Positions 61,954 through 64,000 of a stretch of DNA of 64,000 bases are shown one piece after another; position 1 is the stretch's first letter; each line of letters begins with the position of its first letter. The position numbers and the translations under genes are program-made. This DNA comes from Streptomyces sp. man185 (GTDB lineage Bacteria > Actinomycetota > Actinomycetes > Streptomycetales > Streptomycetaceae): NCBI GenBank assembly GCA_002551355.1, contig NTHE01000008.1, forward strand, positions 87,339-151,338, read 5' to 3'. Under the pieces are notes generated by a model. The model saw nothing but the letters and a program-made list of their open reading frames with translations. It was not told where the DNA came from and did not search any database.

Positions 61954-61965
61954 ATTCCTGGGAAT
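61954..61965. promoter_or_regulatory. small palindrome at MmyB gene start
   Basis: ATTCC-TG-GGAAT, a perfect 5-bp inverted repeat immediately upstream of the regulator start, is a candidate operator. TGGGTAAACGT (62035-62045) and TGGGAAACGTT (62063-62073) are a second pair of similar segments nearer the ADH gene. Confidence 0.35.
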
Positions 61966-62105
61966 CCTGGTCGTAGGCGCCGGAGCCTGTCCTTGTCAGT
62001 AGTAGGACCGCTGGACGTAGGCAAAGCGGTGACCTGGGTAAACGTCGGACACGGTGTGACGCTGGGAAACGTTCCTACCGCATCACCCAGAGGAGAACCT
62101 CCGGC

Positions 62106-63146
62106 ATGACCACCGTTGCCGCCTACGCCGCTCCCCGTGCCAAGGCCCCGCTGGAGCGCTCCACGATCGAGCGCCGTCCGGTGGGCGAGTTCGACATCCT
62201 GATCGACATCAAGTTCGCCGGCATCTGCCACTCCGACATCCACCAGGCCCGCGACGGCTGGGGCGAGGGCATCTTCCCGATGGTGCCCGGCCACGAGATC
62301 GCCGGGATCGTCGCCGAGACCGGCCCAGGGGTCACCCGGTTCAAGGTCGGCGACCGCGTCGGCGTCGGCTGCATGGTCGACTCCTGCGGAGAGTGCGACG
62401 CCTGCCTGATGGGCCGCGAGCAGCACTGCGCCGAGGGGAACACCCAGACCTACAACGCGCTCGACCGCAGCGGCGAGCCCACCTACGGCGGCTACTCCAC
62501 GCACATCGTGGTGACCGAGGGGTTCGCCGTCTCCATCCCCGAGGGCATCGCCCTCGACGAGGCCGCGCCGCTCCTGTGCGCGGGCATCACCACGTACTCC
62601 CCTCTCAAGCGCTGGGGAGCGGGCCCCGGCAAGAAGGTCGCCGTCGTCGGCCTCGGCGGTCTCGGCCACATGGCCGTCAAGATCGCGCACGCGCTGGGCG
62701 CCGAGGTCACGGTCCTCTCCCAGTCGCTGCGCAAGAAGGACGACGGGCTCAAGCTGGGCGCCGACCACTACTACGCGACCAGCGACCCCAAGACCTTCGA
62801 GGAGCTGGCGGGCACGTTCGACGTCATCCTCTCCACGGTCTCGGCCCCGCTGGACTTCGGCGCCTACCTCGGCCTCCTCCGCACGGACGGCACCCTGGTC
62901 AACGTGGGCGCGCCCGAGGAGCCGATCTCGCTGAACCTCTTCTCCCTGATCATGGGCAACCGGTCCATCGCCGGCTCGGCGATCGGCGGGATCAAGGAGA
63001 CCCAGGAGATGCTGGACTTCTGCGCCGTGCACGGCCTCGGCGCCGAGATCGAGGTGATCGACGCGGACCAGGTCAACGAGGCCTACGAGCGCGTTCTCGC
63101 GAGCGACGTCCGCTACCGCTTCGTGATCGACACCGCGACGATCTGA
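62106..63146 (+). CDS. zinc-dependent NAD(P)-alcohol dehydrogenase (YahK/CAD type)
   Basis: A 346-residue medium-chain dehydrogenase. Catalytic zinc ligands are C41-H42 (GICHSD), H63-E64 (PGHEIAG) and the later cysteine in [12 protein letters not shown]. Structural zinc cysteines are C94, C97, C100 and C108. The Rossmann loop is [16 protein letters not shown]. The group favours NADPH and reduces aldehydes. A long terminator follows at 63183. Divergent from the MmyB-type regulator that probably controls it. Confidence 0.93.
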   Translation: MTTVAAYAAPRAKAPLERSTIERRPVGEFDILIDIKFAGICHSDIHQARDGWGEGIFPMVPGHEIAGIVAETGPGVTRFKVGDRVGVGCMVDSCGECDACLMGREQHCAEGNTQTYNALDRSGEPTYGGYSTHIVVTEGFAVSIPEGIALDEAAPLLCAGITTYSPLKRWGAGPGKKVAVVGLGGLGHMAVKIAHALGAEVTVLSQSLRKKDDGLKLGADHYYATSDPKTFEELAGTFDVILSTVSAPLDFGAYLGLLRTDGTLVNVGAPEEPISLNLFSLIMGNRSIAGSAIGGIKETQEMLDFCAVHGLGAEIEVIDADQVNEAYERVLASDVRYRFVIDTATI

Positions 63147-63182
63147 CGATCAGAGGCCCGGCCCGCCGGGCGGCCCCCTCCT

Positions 63183-63231
63183 CACGAGCGTCCGCCCCGA
63201 GCACCCCAGGTGCCCGGGGCGGACGCTCGTG
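63183..63231 (+). terminator. very long terminator after alcohol dehydrogenase
   Basis: CACGAGCGTCCGCCCC and GGGGCGGACGCTCGTG form a perfect 16-bp stem, with an inner GCACC/GGTGC stem in the loop. It starts 37 nt after the ADH stop. Confidence 0.92.
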
Positions 63232-63340
63232 TCGCGCCGGGCACCGTCCCGCGCGCGGGCGGCCCGGTCCCGGCCGACAATGGCGAAAGGCAGTCCGACG
63301 GGCGTCACCAGGGCCGGACCCCGGGAGAGGAGCGCGCGGC

Positions 63341-63427
63341 ATGAGCGCACGGCCGCTCCCGGTCGCCGTCGTCGCACCCCGCCCGGTCAGGTGCGGAGCC
63401 CCGCCCCCGGAGGGAGCACGCGGGTGA
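63341..63427 (+). CDS. possible 28-residue leader peptide
   Basis: A small open frame MSARPLPVAVVAPRPVRCGA and eight more residues. ATG 63341 has GAGAGGAG upstream, and its TGA at 63425-63427 overlaps the GTG of the next gene (GTGA), so it could couple translation. Codon evidence is weak; it may simply be open by chance. Confidence 0.3.
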   Translation: MSARPLPVAVVAPRPVRCGAPPPEGARG

Positions 63428-64000
63428 TCGCCGGGCCGGAGCGGGCGACGATCCTCCGCCGGGCCGTCCGGGTCTCCGTCGCGGCGAGTGTCGGCTTCTA
63501 CCCGCTGCTGTACGGCGCCGGGCTCCCGGTCACCGCGCTGTACGCGCTCTTCGCCCCCATCGCCATGGGCATGCTCTCCGCCGTTCCCGGCTCCGGCCGC
63601 CAACGGGCGTCCGTCATGCTCCGCGCCCTGCCCCCGGCGCTGGTCCTGGCGACCCTGGGAACCCTGCTCGCCGTCGACACCTGGGCCGCCGTCGGCGGCA
63701 TGCTCGTCGTCGGATTCCTGCTGGCGTTCGCGGCCGTGGCAGGCCCCCGCCCCGCGGGCATCGCCCCCGGCCTCCAGCTGTTCTACATCCTCGCCTGCTT
63801 TCCGCCGTACGCCCCCGACACCCTCGTGGAGCGGCTGGCGGGACTCACGGCGGGTGTGCTGCTCCTCGCCGCCTGCGAAGTCCTGTTGCCCGATCCGGCC
63901 GCACCCTCCTACCGGCAACGGCTGTCCGACGCCCTCGACGCGGCGGCGCGCGGGGCCGCCGCCGGAGGCGCACCGCCCCAGCGGCTGCGCGCCGCCGGAT
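63424..64000 (+). CDS. FUSC-like integral membrane protein, partial
   Basis: The first 192 residues of a membrane protein that continues past the window. About five hydrophobic helices are seen (for example FYPLLYGAGLPVTALYALFA and LVLATLGTLLAV), and the text ALYALFAPIAMGMLSAVPGSG resembles the N-terminal domain of FUSC/aromatic-acid-exporter-like proteins. GTG 63424 is preceded by GGAGGG 9 nt upstream. The end is missing, so the family call is tentative. Confidence 0.6.
   Translation, partial: MIAGPERATILRRAVRVSVAASVGFYPLLYGAGLPVTALYALFAPIAMGMLSAVPGSGRQRASVMLRALPPALVLATLGTLLAVDTWAAVGGMLVVGFLLAFAAVAGPRPAGIAPGLQLFYILACFPPYAPDTLVERLAGLTAGVLLLAACEVLLPDPAAPSYRQRLSDALDAAARGAAAGGAPPQRLRAAG

Noticed and set aside
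61014..63032. 672-residue minus frame joining the MmyB regulator with antisense of the ADH gene
   Set aside because: The N-terminal 360 residues are antisense of the alcohol dehydrogenase; MmyB homology begins at the internal start near 61952.

Overview
The window is high-GC actinobacterial chromosome, almost certainly Streptomyces. It carries a geosmin synthase gene, an A-factor/gamma-butyrolactone signalling locus (AfsA type with ArpA-type receptors), an NsdA-like developmental regulator, a DasR-type operator in front of a chitin-active LPMO gene, zinc-free L31/L33 ribosomal protein paralogues and strong GC-rich terminators. Codon third positions are nearly all G or C. No rRNA, tRNA, CRISPR array or complete insertion sequence was recognised.

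Layout. 1-860: collapsed remains of an NRPS adenylation domain and 2,3-diaminopropionate (SbnB/SbnA-like) genes. 907-6703: an acyl-CoA synthetase gene divergent from a crotonase / tandem DUF35 / two thiolase-like operon, resembling the mycobacterial fadD19-echA19 and ltp3/ltp4 sterol side-chain loci. 6771-18740: a conserved hypothetical, geosmin synthase, a lytic transglycosylase, an APH-fold protein divergent from an NsdA-like regulator, a PAS/SpoIIE phosphatase, Zur-type L33/L31, DUF1275, TPR and VanZ proteins. 18885-28651: membrane and small regulatory genes, LPMO, an exported TNT-like NADase with a coupled small protein, an epoxide hydrolase and signal peptidase I. 28655-33313: fructose PTS regulon (fruR-fruK-fruA, with ptsH just downstream) plus a small PTP-type phosphatase. 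33514-42128: DUF6296, PepSY lipoprotein, class C serine hydrolase, GNAT, a STAND-type ATPase, flavin oxidoreductase, alpha/beta hydrolase and small proteins. 42726-47783: sugar ABC transporter with a GH13 glucosidase. 47978-53290: PlsC, DinB, VOC, GH114-like and a two-component system. 53416-53590: MITE-like element beside a truncated methyltransferase tail. 53620-57300: LysR/LysE pair, then oxidoreductase/GlxA-type regulator. 57352-60931: gamma-butyrolactone receptor, AfsA, BprA-like reductase and a second receptor homologue, with two ARE-like sites. 61014-64000: MmyB-type regulator/alcohol dehydrogenase pair and a partial membrane protein.

Many genes form divergent regulator/target pairs with a palindrome between them: CoA ligase/crotonase, LysG/LysE, oxidoreductase/GlxA-type, receptor/AfsA and MmyB/ADH. 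The most unusual signals are the secreted TNT-like NADase with its coupled partner, the DasR site followed by a very long hairpin before the LPMO gene, the two-receptor butyrolactone locus, the thiolase-like pair lacking the usual cysteine next to a fused double DUF35 protein, the MITE-like element beside a decayed gene, and tandem repeats that spread from gene 3' ends.
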